Of a DNA stretch of 64,000 bases, positions 49,563 through 60,973 are shown one piece after another (position 1 is the stretch's first letter; each line of letters begins with the position of its first letter). Below the pieces are notes generated by a model. It was not told the origin of the DNA and searched no databases. It saw only the letters and a program-made list of their open reading frames with translations. The DNA lies in contig BTRK01000006.1 in the NCBI GenBank assembly GCA_036245805.1, positions 27,718,901 through 27,782,900 of the forward strand, in the 5' to 3' direction. This DNA comes from Pristionchus mayeri. Taxonomy: Eukaryota > Nematoda > Chromadorea > Rhabditida > Neodiplogasteridae. Made by a program: the position numbers and the translations under genes.

Positions 49563-50119
49563 GGCGATGAATATCGTTCCTCATCACGTGATTCCTCCCT
49601 CTGCGAGTGGTCTCTCGATGAATCTGGAGAGGCAGATCGATTCGATCCTCTTCCCTCCTTCCGCCCCAGTCACCACCATCGTCCCTTCTCTCCGTTTCTA
49701 AGAGCACGTTTCATCTAAATCTTCCCTTCTCGTACAAAGTACGTTAAATTGTGTTTGTGAATATTAGAATGACCCTATTTGGTTTTAATAATAAGTTCCA
49801 AATGGAGATCTAAAATAATCAGACCATATTTTTACCCAAAAATTCGGACTTCATTATCTCGATTAGTTACATGTGAATAGTTGCCACATCCCTCGGTTCT
49901 CTTCTCATTTCGTGTAGTTGACTAATATTTCTCATTTTGGACGTGTTTTTATCCGACATTTGTGCTACGTTTTTGAAGGTTTTCATCCCCATGTGTGTTA
50001 GATTTCTGTATCATCACCCCTTTTTATCTGCTAATTGTAACCATTTGTTATTGTTTTCATCCTGCTCAAGGCTGAAATGAAATGGAAATAAAGAATCGTT
50101 TGATTTCTTCCTGACTGTA
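49563..50119. other. Convergent 3' spacer
   Basis: About 560 bp, AT-rich, separating the stops of the plus-strand CPEB gene and the minus-strand CHE-14-like gene. No gene seen. Confidence 0.6.
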
Positions 50120-53100
50120 TCAGAATTTGAGATTGTGAGGGATGCGTTGAACAGGTTGAATGACTGCGTGGAGAGAGGGGAATACGAGACAGGCACTGAG
50201 CAGAGAGAGAACAGAGACCAACTGGAAGGAAGAACTGGATGGAGAATGGAGAGGGACTCACGAGAAGGAATACTCCCAATTGGGAGAAGGCTGAAGTCGA
50301 TGCGAAGAGAAGAGGAAGGGAGGCTGCGAGAGAAGTGATCGTCCCTCCTACAACTGCAGCCCCAGCTGAGTTGTGCACTTGACTAGAGATAATTACGGTA
50401 GATTGGATGAGAGAGAGGATGAAATACCGTATTCGAGCAGGGAAGGGCAAGTTAGGGGACATTCGATAGGCTACTGAGTAATGAAGAACGTAATCGAATG
50501 CGACACCCGTGGCCAGAACTATGATTGAAGACTCGATTACTCCCAGACGCCAACCTGAGAGAGAGGGCTCATCGAGACACTTTAAGAAAGGATAGACTGT
50601 TGGTTCGTAGAGAACAAGAGTACTGTAGATAATGGAGAGAAGAAGGATGGGACACACCCAAAAGAACGAGAAATGCTAGAATTAATAGAAGAGTGAAGGT
50701 GATCGTGGCGATGGTTGAGAGAGTGAGAAGAACATTCCTGCCCATCAATGAATGAGGAGGGAAGGGGGGGAGGGGGCAGAGTACCTCGTGGAGAGAAGAA
50801 CGAGGATAAGACATGAGGATAGAGCGATAGCCAAAGAGAGGAGAGTTGATGGAAGAGAACGAGAGAGGAGATCAAAGATACGAAGAATCTGGGTAGAAGT
50901 AGAGACTAGAGTAGATTCGCCTGAAGATATACAAATGAATAATGTGTGATAGAGTGTTCTCACCGGGAATGAATTGGCGAACGGTGAGTTGGAGTTTAAG
51001 GAGGTCGTCGAAGAAGACTCGGAGGACGTCCCAGTCGAGAGACCACTGGAGGAGATCCATCACGGATTATATAGAGTACCATCTACCTTGAAGGGAGAGG
51101 GAAAACCAAAGAAGTACCCTACGAAATGGAGTTCCTTGCTGAAGATTGGACCTGAAGATAGGATGATACACATGATAGTATTCACAAGTTGTGAACCAGA
51201 ACGGTGAATGAGTAATCGGTTGGAATCCTACCATCGATTGGGAAAGTAGTCCAATCGGAAGGGAAAGTAGAAACGGGGAGTCTTCTAGAGTACTGGAGGA
51301 AACAAGAGGAGTTGAGAGGAGAATCTGCTGATATAGATTACAGTTATACAGTTAGCTATCTCTCACTCTTCGTCGAATAACAGCACTCGGGGGTGCAGGA
51401 AGTGGAATTGAGCCATGTGATGAATAGATCCAACCAGAGGGAAGTGTCGGGTCGGAGATTGCTTCGAGAGAGGAGGAGAGAAGAGATGGACTAGAAGGAG
51501 AAGGCTCATAATTCCATGCCCTCCTCACCTTCATTCGATCGAGGTCTGCGTAAGTGTCGATGGAGAAGGAATCGTCGAAGGTGAGGTGTCCATTGTTGTA
51601 CGGATTGAAGAGACTCGCGTCCCTCAGAACAACAAGTCAAGATTCTCCAATTTGCGTACTCACTCGACTGGATTCACTCCTAGCACTACATTATCGATCA
51701 ACGAAAATTTTCTATTTGCAGAGAAGTTGAATAGTTTTGAGTTTCTATCAAACCATTCCTCAGAGTGAGAAGGACGAAGCAACTGAAGGAATGAAGGAAT
51801 CACTCCGATATCCAATCACTTGCCTGAACATTCACTGTCTCCGGAAGTTGGAGAGAAGGAGAGACGAAGATGATGAGAGAAGAAGCGATGGAAAGGAGGA
51901 AGAAGAAAAGAGTGAGAGGCCAACGGAGACGATGAGTCCACAAGGAGATGTGATGAGAGAGAGAAGTGAAGAATACTTAAGGAGAATCACGATTGATCAC
52001 TACGTCATTTCACTCATTCTGATTCATTTAACTATATACTTATATTGGTGTTGCTCAGCCCTCTTCTCACCCGAGATGAAGAGGGGGAAGGGATGGAGGG
52101 GAACTCGTCTGATGGAGAGAAAGAGACAAGGAGGAAGAAGGAGATACAGAAGGAGCAGATTACAGAGGACTATCAGAGAAGCGAATACTCCGAAGCATCT
52201 GAATGAGGAGGGGGTGAAGGGGGGGGGGGAGGGGGGGGAGAGGAGGAGGGGGGAGACCTCATGATGAGTACATCGGAGGTGAGATTGACGAGGAATGCGA
52301 TGGCAGTAGTCACTGAAGTCACAGTAACAGAACCCAATGAATGGGGAAGGGAATGCAGGAATGCCTCCTCTTCCGAAACTACAAACACATTTGAGTATTT
52401 CCATTTCCATCTAATTTCGATAATGTTTCCCTGACAGGGAGATAAAGAGTCAGGAAGAAGGGATGAATATCTCACGATGAGGTCTGGCTTTTCTCTCGTG
52501 TCGATAGAAAACGACGAGAAGGAGGGCATCATCAGCAGCCAGATAGATCATGAGAGCGAGAGAGATGAGATTGACGAAGGGGAAGAAGGGTAGAGAGAAG
52601 AGAGTCTGAATGAGAAGGAGGGATGAAGGAGAGAGGAGGAAGAGAGGACTGTGTAGAAGAAGAAGGCGAGAGTGAAGGAGAGAATGAGAAGAAGAAGAAC
52701 GGAGAGAGTGAAGAGGAAGGATTGGACGAGGAGAAGTAGAACGAAGAAGACCAGAAGGGCAGAGAGACCTGAGAAGAGAGAGAGAGAGAGGGGGGAGGGG
52801 GGGGGGAAGAGACACCTCCAAGGATACAGTCGAACGGAAGGACATCCATGAACTCGCGATCCTACGACATATGGTGAGATCAAATGGATTGGTTGGTTGT
52901 TACCTTAGTGAAGAAGTATGTTCCCCTGAGAGTGAAGTGACCTCCCAACTCATCGATCACTCTTCGTTTCAATTCCATGAAGAATTTGAAAGAGTCTTCA
53001 TTCAAGGAAGTGTACACCTTGAGATGAATGAAGAATAGAATGAGAGAGAAGGAGAATTACGGGCAGAATGACATTGAAGTACGGGAGGGAGACATCTTTG

Positions 53101-55006
53101 GGGAGGAGGTAGCTGATAGCCTGGAAGGGAAGGAATCGAGAAAGAGGGAAAGGGGGGGGGGAATCACCTGCTGCACTATGTTCAGGGAACACAAATCCCT
53201 GTCTGGATTGCTCCCGTCTTTGCATGAGAGGAGAGTGAGTCGAAGATGGTCGAGACTGAGGAATGAGAGACACCTCCCCCCTCCCCTTCCTCCTCCCCCC
53301 TCTCCCCTTTCCTCCTCTCTCTCACTCTTTCTGATTGAGTGCATCGCATGTCTTGTATGAACTGATATTGAGACAAGTGGAGTAGAGGGGAAGAGTGAAG
53401 GAGAAACTGAAATGCACCCCATTCTCAAGTATGATAGAATGATAAAAGCATCTGACCTCAATTTGGTTGCAACAGACTCCTTCCCATTTATTCCATCAAT
53501 TGTCGCATCCAGATAGCACAAAGACCTCATGGGTTCGAGTGAGAATAACTGGAAAACGTTTACAGTCGATGGAGGAAAGTCAGAGAGTACTGTAAGTGGA
53601 CCTGATAGATTGATTCGTATTCGAAAGTCAGTTTAGCGAATAAGTCAACGAACTCGTAAGGGAGATCGGTTCCTCAATTTGTTCATTGATCACTCGATTA
53701 CGGTATCCCTCACCTAGACCAGCGTACTGCACACATGGATCATCCTGTACATCCTCCAGTCTCGGGTTTGGATTCACACCGTAATCCGAATAATCGATCT
53801 GTGATCACGAACTGACTTCTTTGAGTACGGGAGGAAACGGACAGTGAATGGCTGGACGTAATCCAATTCGCTGTAGTTCGTATTCGATTGTAGAATAGGA
53901 GTTCTCTTCGTTCTTTTATTCCCCGATTCGACCATTTCCTTCCTTGATGCAGTGAAATCAGGTAGATTGGTGAGAGCCAATCGGAGATTCGCCCAATGAG
54001 TTCCTCGCGTCTCGAACCCCTAGAAAGGAAAGATGAGAAGTATGGAGGCAATAGACAGGCTGATCACCGTCGGAAAAAACAAACAATGGACCATTTTTCA
54101 GTATTTTCACAGCAGCTTCTCACACTTCAACAAGTCCCGCTCCCCCAAATGAGTGAAGAAGTGCACAAATGTAGGAACAGGAAGCAAGGTAATTGGTGAG
54201 AGTGGGGGAAGAATCTAACAAGGAGTGGTCGCAGAGTGTCCATGGAGTTTCATAACGAGACCTAGAGCATTCGAAAGAGGAGAAAATTCTAAGAACTTAT
54301 GTTGCCTTCAAATTTGCTAAACGATCTTGTGGGGGTCTGGGCTGTATGGATATTTAGGGACATCGCCTCAGAAATAGTCTTCTTTTGACCTTTCCCCACG
54401 ATGAGCCCAGACCTCTACAAGTTCGTTTAGCAAATTTGGAAACATCAGAAATTCTTAGAATTTTCTCATCTTTCGAATGCGCTAGGTCTCATTAAGAAAC
54501 TCCATGGACACTCTGCGACGTCTCTTTGTAAGCAAAAGGTGCGATAAATCTGCCCCTCGTTGAGCATTGATCCTCCCCCGCACTCACGCCACACCAAACA
54601 TTTCTGTTCTCACAGTTGGTTGTGTGATCCGAGAGTGATGATGTGACTTAGTCTGTATTGGGAGGGAAGGGATTTCACCTTGCTGGGAGTGAAGTCGATG
54701 ACGTCCCAATGGAGGATTCCTCCCCAGAGAGAGAGACCGATGGAGAGAGAGAGAGTGCAGATGAGAGTGATGAGAGGATAACCAAGAACCAATCTCGCGT
54801 ATCTGAAGAAGAGAGAAGAGGAGAGGAAGGGCAAGGAGAATTAAGGAGGGGCTATGCACCATATTCATCATTATATCTGTAGATCTAACAGGAGATCATT
54901 AACTACTCCGATGAAGAAGTGCGTTCCTTCTGAGAACGAACCTCTGGTAGGCAGAGTCTAACAGACGATCCACCAAATTCTGAAATCGATGGAGAGGAGA
55001 GAACAT
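50120..55006 (-). CDS. che-14: Dispatched/CHE-14-type RND transmembrane protein, complete
   Basis: CHE-14/Dispatched proteins are apical 12-pass membrane proteins needed for secretion or sterol-linked ligand release in epithelia. Twenty-four exons close in phase to 885 residues: 55006-54942, 54802-54679, 54019-53843, 53798-53714, 53589-53457, 53255-53168, 53120-53094, 53017-52904, 52861-52816, 52768-52650, 52605-52476, 52378-52258, 52198-52071, 51975-51824, 51782-51664, 51622-51367, 51292-51232, 51151-51087, 51045-50964, 50920-50785, 50737-50658, 50554-50428, 50382-50262, 50221-50120. After segment 1 comes GFETRGT. Acidic residues central to RND proton pathways occur in YLAADDALLL (first membrane block) and GVAFDYVLHY (second block). 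SLEPMRSLCYLD and GTPFSKEL-like loop regions are extracellular. The 54019-53843/53798 junction has one alternative donor. One intron is GC-AG (51824); another holds a fold-back repeat. Confidence 0.92.
54228..54519. mobile_element. Fold-back (long inverted repeat) element
   Basis: Almost all 292 bp form one imperfect hairpin. The outer arms start GTCGCAGAGTGTCCATGGAG and match the complement of the right end over about 70 bases with few mismatches. Inner arms (AAATTTGCTAAACGA, GGTCTGGGCT) continue the symmetry to a short loop near 54,360. No target duplication was evident. It lies inside intron 2 of the CHE-14-like gene. Confidence 0.85.
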
Positions 55007-55662
55007 TCTTGTGAGTGTGAGAAACTACTGAGGCCCCTTCTGAGTCTCCTTCCCATTCTTCCCTTGGGTACACAATATCAGAATGGGATCATTCACGACT
55101 CTTTCACTGTACGATGTGAGTAAGCCCCATTGCCCTCCCCTCTCCCTTCACCTTCTGATTGGAACCATAAATGGAGAGATCATCTATCTACGAACTCAAC
55201 GTAACAGAGAGGATTAAAGTATGCAAAGGAATGAGGTCATACCTTCGGATGACTCCAACGAGCGATCATACTGTGATTCCATGAGGTACCGTCGTCCTTC
55301 TCTTGTCTTTCACTTGTGATCATGCAGGGAATTCTTCTTTGAACCCTCCTCTCCATTCAAAAGAGTGTCGATCGGTAGTACAAACAGTCTAACTTCTCGT
55401 CAACTTCTGTGCCCTTCAGTAGTTCTCTTTCACTCACTTCCCCCCTCTGACTCTAGCATGAGTAGACAGAGGGTAATCCCCTCCGAAAGAGAATTCCATC
55501 ATTTTCATGCTCACCAACCATTCACGCTAACTTTCCGTTTACTCAACCTTGTTGTTTCTATGATAATCATAAGTTATGTCTGGAATGAGGGTGATGGATA
55601 GTGTGCCCGTCCCATAGACTTAATTCTCTTGCCTTCTCCTTGCAGTCCCTCCGATCTCTCCC
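55007..55662. other. Divergent promoter region, che-14 / bestrophin
   Basis: About 650 bp between two divergently transcribed genes. A minus-strand frame near 55,090-55,040 and an ATG at 55282 looked coding-like, but neither joins in phase to the first CHE-14 exon. It probably contains both promoters. Confidence 0.5.
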
Positions 55663-58214
55663 ATGACTGTCTCATACACGGGAACAGTGGGGACTGCTTC
55701 TCTCAAGGCATTCCTTCTCACTCTCTTCCGATGGAGGGGATCAGTCTGGAAGGCTGTCTGGATGGTATCCTCCCCCCCCATAGACCACACGAGTTCATGC
55801 ACTTCATAGTGGAGGAATAGTGCTGTCTACAGTTATTGGGATTGCATCTGTAGTAGATACTATGAAATAGTCCAAGCAAAGATATGATGATCGTAATTGG
55901 TTTATTTTTGAATAAATAATGGAATTGTTAAGGAGTTGCTGGTATGGTCTCTCGCCTATGCCATTCTCTCCCTGTGCTATCGACTCGCTATGAATAAGGA
56001 ACAACAAGAGTGAGTCCATTCATTCATTCTCATATCTCCAACCACCCCGAACATTTCATTTGTACCCATCCTTTCAATGAAGATACCCAAGGTTTAAATT
56101 CGGTAGTCCGAATAGAAGAAATAGAAATATTCGTTTTATGAAGACTCGCTTCCATTGCCATTCTGGTATGGATAAGAAAGAGTTCGGAATGCACGTTCTT
56201 CTCTCCCTATATTTGCCCGATTTCACATGTCGTTCACGTTGCTCCACTTACTCCATTTATGGACGAGGGACTGTTTATAGAGGATAACCCTTCCCTCCTT
56301 CTCTCTCCACACAAAAGGGTTCAACAAGGGCACATTCTAGAATGGAAGCACGTACTCCCCCTCTATCTCTCTGGTTGCAGTAAATTCGAGGACGTGTGTG
56401 CCCTCTGCTACAAGTACTCTGAACTGATTCCCCTGACTTTCCTCCTTGGATTCTACGTGACTCAAGTGATCAATCGATGGCAGACAATGTTCTCCAATCT
56501 GGGATGGTGTGATAAGTGAGTGAAGTAGAGTACTCTCCACTCACAGAGAGAGAGAGAGAGAGAGGGTCACTCTCAGCTATTCTCTCATCGTCGCCTCTTA
56601 TTTCGGAGGGAAGGACGAAAGGACGAGGATGATGAAGAGATCGATTGCACGATACATGTCACTCCTCCAGGTCCATTATCCATCCCCCTCCCCCAGTTGA
56701 CTCGAAAGGAAGAAGTCCCTTCTCTAGGTTCTCGTCTATCGCGATATCTCGGTTCGAATTCGGAAGAGATTCCCCACTCTCGATTCACTCATCACTGCAG
56801 GTTGAGATAAGGAATGAGCAAGAGAAATTCTCATCCATTCGCAGGTTTCCTGAACGAGAACGAGAAGACGACCCTTGATTCCTCGACGGGTCCCCACTCT
56901 CGGTACTACCTCCCTGTCATGTGGTCAATGAAGGTTTCTCCTCTTCCATTTCTGCTTCTAATTTGATGGCAATCGTTTGAATGGGCGCATAAAGTGAAGA
57001 GGGCGAGGGGAATTCGCCCAATCCCTCGATGTGAGATTGGCAGATAATTCGAACGGCGAGGGACGAGGGACGACTCCCTTCTGATTTCGCCGTCTCTGAC
57101 CTGTACAAAGTGAGCAGTCGAAAGTGAAGAGTACAAGACGAGTCTCAGAATCTCCTCGAATATTGGAACAAGGAATTCACTCTTGTTCTCTTCGATTGGG
57201 TTCCTCTCCCTCTCGTTTACACCCAAGTGAGACAAACGATGCGAATGAATGACCATCCAAAAGAATGAAAGGGGAGAATGATACTCGCAGGTTGCATATG
57301 TCACAGTCAGAGTTTACTTCCTAATTGCCCTCCTTGGGCGTCAGTACATTATCTCTGATCGATACGATGATCTACGAGGACCAGTGAGTCCACCCATTCA
57401 TGCATATCCGATTACCTCCATCCGATAGGAATTAACACGAACACAGCTGATAGAATGTTTGAGAAAGAAATGATCCAGACGGTGTATCCCCTACCAGTGA
57501 TCATCAGTATCTGTTCCTCCCTCTTATAATTCTTCTATTCAGTTGGATGCTTATGTCCCCATATTCACGATGGCCCAGTTCGTGTTCTATGTTGGATGGC
57601 TGAGAGTAGGTCACACTCCTCGTCTAATCGATATTCTGATTCTTCAGGTCGCGGAAGCTCTTCTGAATCCATTCGGAGAAGATGACGACGATTTCGAGTG
57701 CAATTGGGTCATCGACAGGAATTTCGGAGTGATCATCGGAGGTTGAAAGAGAGAAGGAATTTCCCTGCTTGCAGACATCGATGAAGATAGTCGATTCAAC
57801 TGAAGGAGGAGAAGGAGAAGCGAGAATGGTCAAGGTGAGCACCAATGGAGAGACTCCCCCAGTCACCACTCGCAGGACCAATTCTGGGATGTCTCCTCTC
57901 CCATTCCCATGTATTCCTCCCTTTTCGTCCCCGAGAAGAAGGCGGACCCTCAAGGGTCTGCTGTTGCTGAAGTGTACGTTCATCTGACGACACCACAGAC
58001 TCGAACTTCCATATTGCAGGAAAGTTCCGAAAGAAGTAATAATGGTTCCGAGGATGGATATTCCACGAGAGGCCAATTCTCGACGAAAATCCATCTCAAT
58101 GGTTCTATCGAATACATTGAGTCGAGTAAGGGAAATATCGCATTATTCCTCCATCAATTCATTCTACTTCTTCTTCGTTTAGTTCCGTTCTCTTTCGAAT
58201 CTCAATTCGTCTAA
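55663..58214 (+). CDS. Bestrophin-family chloride channel
   Basis: Bestrophins form pentameric, often Ca2+-activated, anion channels. Thirteen exons close in phase to about 449 residues: 55663-55764, 55933-56009, 56381-56515, 56577-56670, 56728-56800, 56845-56933, 57044-57109, 57149-57226, 57291-57383, 57543-57605, 57648-57728, 57775-57834, 57876-58214. Landmarks in order: [13 protein letters not shown] (start), [29 protein letters not shown] (pore helix), [28 protein letters not shown], and [19 protein letters not shown]. The last is the acidic Ca2+-clasp cluster followed by the family's signature. The usual neck NPP-type motif reads IPLTF here. The C-terminal tail after [13 protein letters not shown] is Ser/Asn-rich and less certain; extra splicing in the last exon is possible. 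Confidence 0.94.
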
Positions 58215-58713
58215 TACTCCAATTGACGTGGAAGCCATTGGTCGAGTAACTCCAATCCCTTCTTCTAATATCTCTAGAGGTCAAAGATCAATATCCGAAT
58301 GTGAACAACGGAACGGGAAAGAAACCGAACAGAAACCATAGTTAGAACTGCCAAAGTTTACGATATCGTTTTGCTAATGTTGTTATTGTGTGAATCATAA
58401 TTTATTCATGGTGATTTCTTGTCTCATCCCATTCGAGGGGATAAAAGGTGGCGTAACAGTGTGAATCTTGTTCTATCTCCTCCTCTCCTTCTCCTCTCTC
58501 GGAACCGCCCCTTCGATTGAGAGGAGTAGCTCTTCCCTTCTAGTTCTATTCTCCCCTCATTGACATCCATCCCCTATCATTACTCTCCCCTTTGACCCAC
58601 TTCACCAACCTTCTCTCGACTTCCTTCCTTGACCTATAGCCTCTACTTCTATAAGCTCGTACTTTCGTGTCCATTCCACCTTTCTCCTTTCCCTTCAACC
58701 CTCTTCATTCCAG
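58215..58713. other. Spacer between bestrophin and the secreted protein gene
   Basis: About 500 bp, C/T-rich toward its 3' end, leading to CTTCATTCCAG directly before the next ATG. The acceptor-like sequence suggests trans-splicing of the downstream mRNA. No gene seen. Confidence 0.5.
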
Positions 58714-60826
58714 ATGCTTCGAATTCTAGGAGCAGCTACCGTAGTTGTGAGTACCTTTTGATACTGAAGTTGTATGCAATAAGAAATGTTCATAATATTT
58801 ATTCCAGTTGTTAGCAGCAGCTCAGGAGTGCAGTTCTCCACAGGGAACGAAGCAGGTGAGAAGAGAGGGAGAGGCGGGGGGAGGGGGGGGGGGAGGAGGG
58901 AGGGGGGAGTCTTCTTCTTTCTTCGCAGGCATTCGGGCAGTATCTGCAGTGCATCAAGCAGGGATTGGATGCCAACTACCAGGGATACGAAGATGAGATC
59001 AAAGAGCACAACAGGTGAGGAGAGGGAGAAGGCAAGTGCAGCTCCCCACTGACCTCGTTTTCACTATCGGTCACAGTGTGCATCACTCTCACAATTGTGC
59101 ATAGAAGAGCTGCGATGAGTTGATAATCAGAATGAAGGAAGTGCATAGTTTACTGCATCACAATAAGCTCCCAAGAGACCCTCCACACAAATAAATATTT
59201 TCTATTGATGAGCATATGGGTATGTTGAGATTTCGATGCTGTTTTACTGTATTATCACTCTGGCATCTTTCCTAACCCAATACTCATGAGTATTTTCTCT
59301 CTCTCTCTCTATTGATTTCAGACGTGCAGCCCAGGCTTGTTTCGCCTCAACGATCGAAGAAGGAAACAGAAAAGATCGATGTGTTCTCTCGGTCTCTGAT
59401 CTCGATCAGCTCGCATGGGACAGACACGGACCACTCAGAGATTGCACCATCTGCAGAACTGTGAGTGAGGGGAGAGAGAGAGGGGGGGGGGGAGAAGGGT
59501 AGTGACATCATCCTTCCCTCTCATCACGCTCATCTTCAGTTTGCTTCTGGAGCCATAAAGGCCCTGAAGAACACTCCTGCTGAGGACCAGAAGTGCATCA
59601 GAAATGAGATCACAAAGGGTTTGTCTTCCTGTCCAATTCAATAGTACGATATCACAATGGATGAGTTTAGATGCAAAATGATCTCTCTGTCTTTCTAGCG
59701 ATTTCTCGTGAGGCTGGTCTTTGTCTCTCTAAGAAGATCCCCAACTTCGCGGGAGTTCCCGATATTCCCGATCTAGAGGAAGGATCATTCCACTTCAAGG
59801 ATATCGTGTAAGACACACCTCTTTCTTACTCTACTTCACGATACCCATTCAGGATCAATTCCATCTCTGATCACATTCTAATCCACGCTCGCATCGCTTT
59901 CTGTGGTGAGTCTCCTCCTCCCTCTCTGATCTTTGATCTTTGATCTCTCAGGTGATCGTAAGCCCGCTCGTTCTCATTCGACCTCAGCCTGCCTCAGAAA
60001 CCCCTTCGTAGGATACCTCGGGAAGCATTGTCAACGTGAGTGGAGAGAACTCCTCCCCCCTCCCATCCTTCTTCCTTTCCAGTGCTCACTCAGTGCGATC
60101 AGCAATTGGCTCGTGGATCGTGCTCCAATAAGATCCAGGAATCTCGCAAGGTCGGTCTCCTCCTCTTCCCTCCCTTCCTCCTCCTCCTCTCCTCTCCCTT
60201 CCATCTCTCTCCTCTGATCTTTGATCTTTCAGGCAGTCTGCGAGTGCATCACTGAATCTCGCGATGAACTCAAGCAGAGAATCTCCTCCATCTCACATGT
60301 CTTCAACGAGGTCCCTCTCCCTCCTCCCCTTCCATCTTCCTCCCCTGCTCCCCCCTTTCTTCATCGCTCTCATCCTCAGGTGCTCAATGGTGGTTCTCGT
60401 GGACTCTCAATCGGTTCTGCCTCGAAGGTCGACCAGTGTGTGTCCTCTGTGAAGAAGCACATGTGAGTGTCTTCCCCCCCCCCTCTCTCCTTCTCTCCCT
60501 CCCTCTCCCTCCCTCTCTTCAGGATCACTCCCGTCAACGACTGGGTCTCAGTAATTGACGCAGCTCTCTCAACTTGCATCAAACAGAGACCTGCGGGTCA
60601 GAATCTAGGAATGGAGGCTATGCTGAATGTAGGATGCAGGAAGGTGAGACCTCCCCCCCCCCTCCCTCCCCTCCCCCTTCATTTGTTGTTCTCTCAGGTG
60701 ATCGCAGACACGACAGGGACGGCGACTTCTCAGCTCAAGACTGGATTCGACTTCGTGAACAATCTGATCGATGCGATGGTGGAGAGATCGGGCAGATTCT
60801 GTGGAGGGGAACACTGTCTGCAGTAG
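58714..60826 (+). CDS. Cysteine-rich secreted protein, family not recognised
   Basis: Thirteen exons close in phase to 369 residues: 58714-58746, 58808-58855, 58929-59014, 59322-59460, 59540-59618, 59699-59807, 59853-59905, 59952-60035, 60083-60150, 60233-60310, 60380-60462, 60523-60643, 60698-60826. The first about 18 residues (MLRILGAATVVLLAAAQ) are a signal peptide, and no membrane segment follows. The remainder is helical-looking with regularly spaced cysteines, two or three in most exons (for example DCTICRT, CDQQLARGSC, VCECITESRD, ending CGGEHCLQ), suggesting a repeated disulfide-stapled fold. No catalytic motif is visible and I assign no function. The ATG follows ATTCCAG directly. AATAAA lies about 50 nt past the stop. 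Several introns carry C or G homopolymers just behind the donor. Confidence 0.9.
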
Positions 60827-60875
60827 GAACAACCACCATATCCAACTATTCTTATTCTTTGCTCGCGCATTCGAG

Positions 60876-60881
60876 AATAAA
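60876..60881 (+). terminator. Polyadenylation signal AATAAA
   Basis: A canonical hexamer lies 50 nt downstream of the stop codon of the secreted-protein gene. It falls just inside the 147-bp spacer to the convergent TWK gene, whose stop is at 60974. Confidence 0.7.
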
Positions 60882-60973
60882 TGGCGGAGCGAGGTCAGAA
60901 GGGGAAAAGCTCATCGGAGATCACTGAAAGACGACAAAGACAAGGGAGAATCACAGTATGGATGATGGAATAA

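Noticed and set aside
49120..49707. 195-codon minus-strand frame over the CPEB 3' exons
   Set aside because: It is antisense to the conserved zinc-binding region of CPEB; no start context or splice evidence.
53057..53530. 157-codon minus-strand frame spanning parts of the CHE-14-like gene
   Set aside because: It runs through two genuine exons in the correct frame but reads straight through the intron between them. The spliced model closes in phase and matches the family; the read-through does not.
55036..55282. Candidate first exons of the CHE-14-like gene (ATG at 55282 and a frame near 55090-55040)
   Set aside because: Their donors do not match the phase of the first secure exon, while an in-frame ATG at 55006 needs no extra exon.
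57624..58094. 156-codon antisense frame opposite the bestrophin 3' exons
   Set aside because: It is complementary to conserved bestrophin coding sequence ([10 protein letters not shown] region) and has no independent features.
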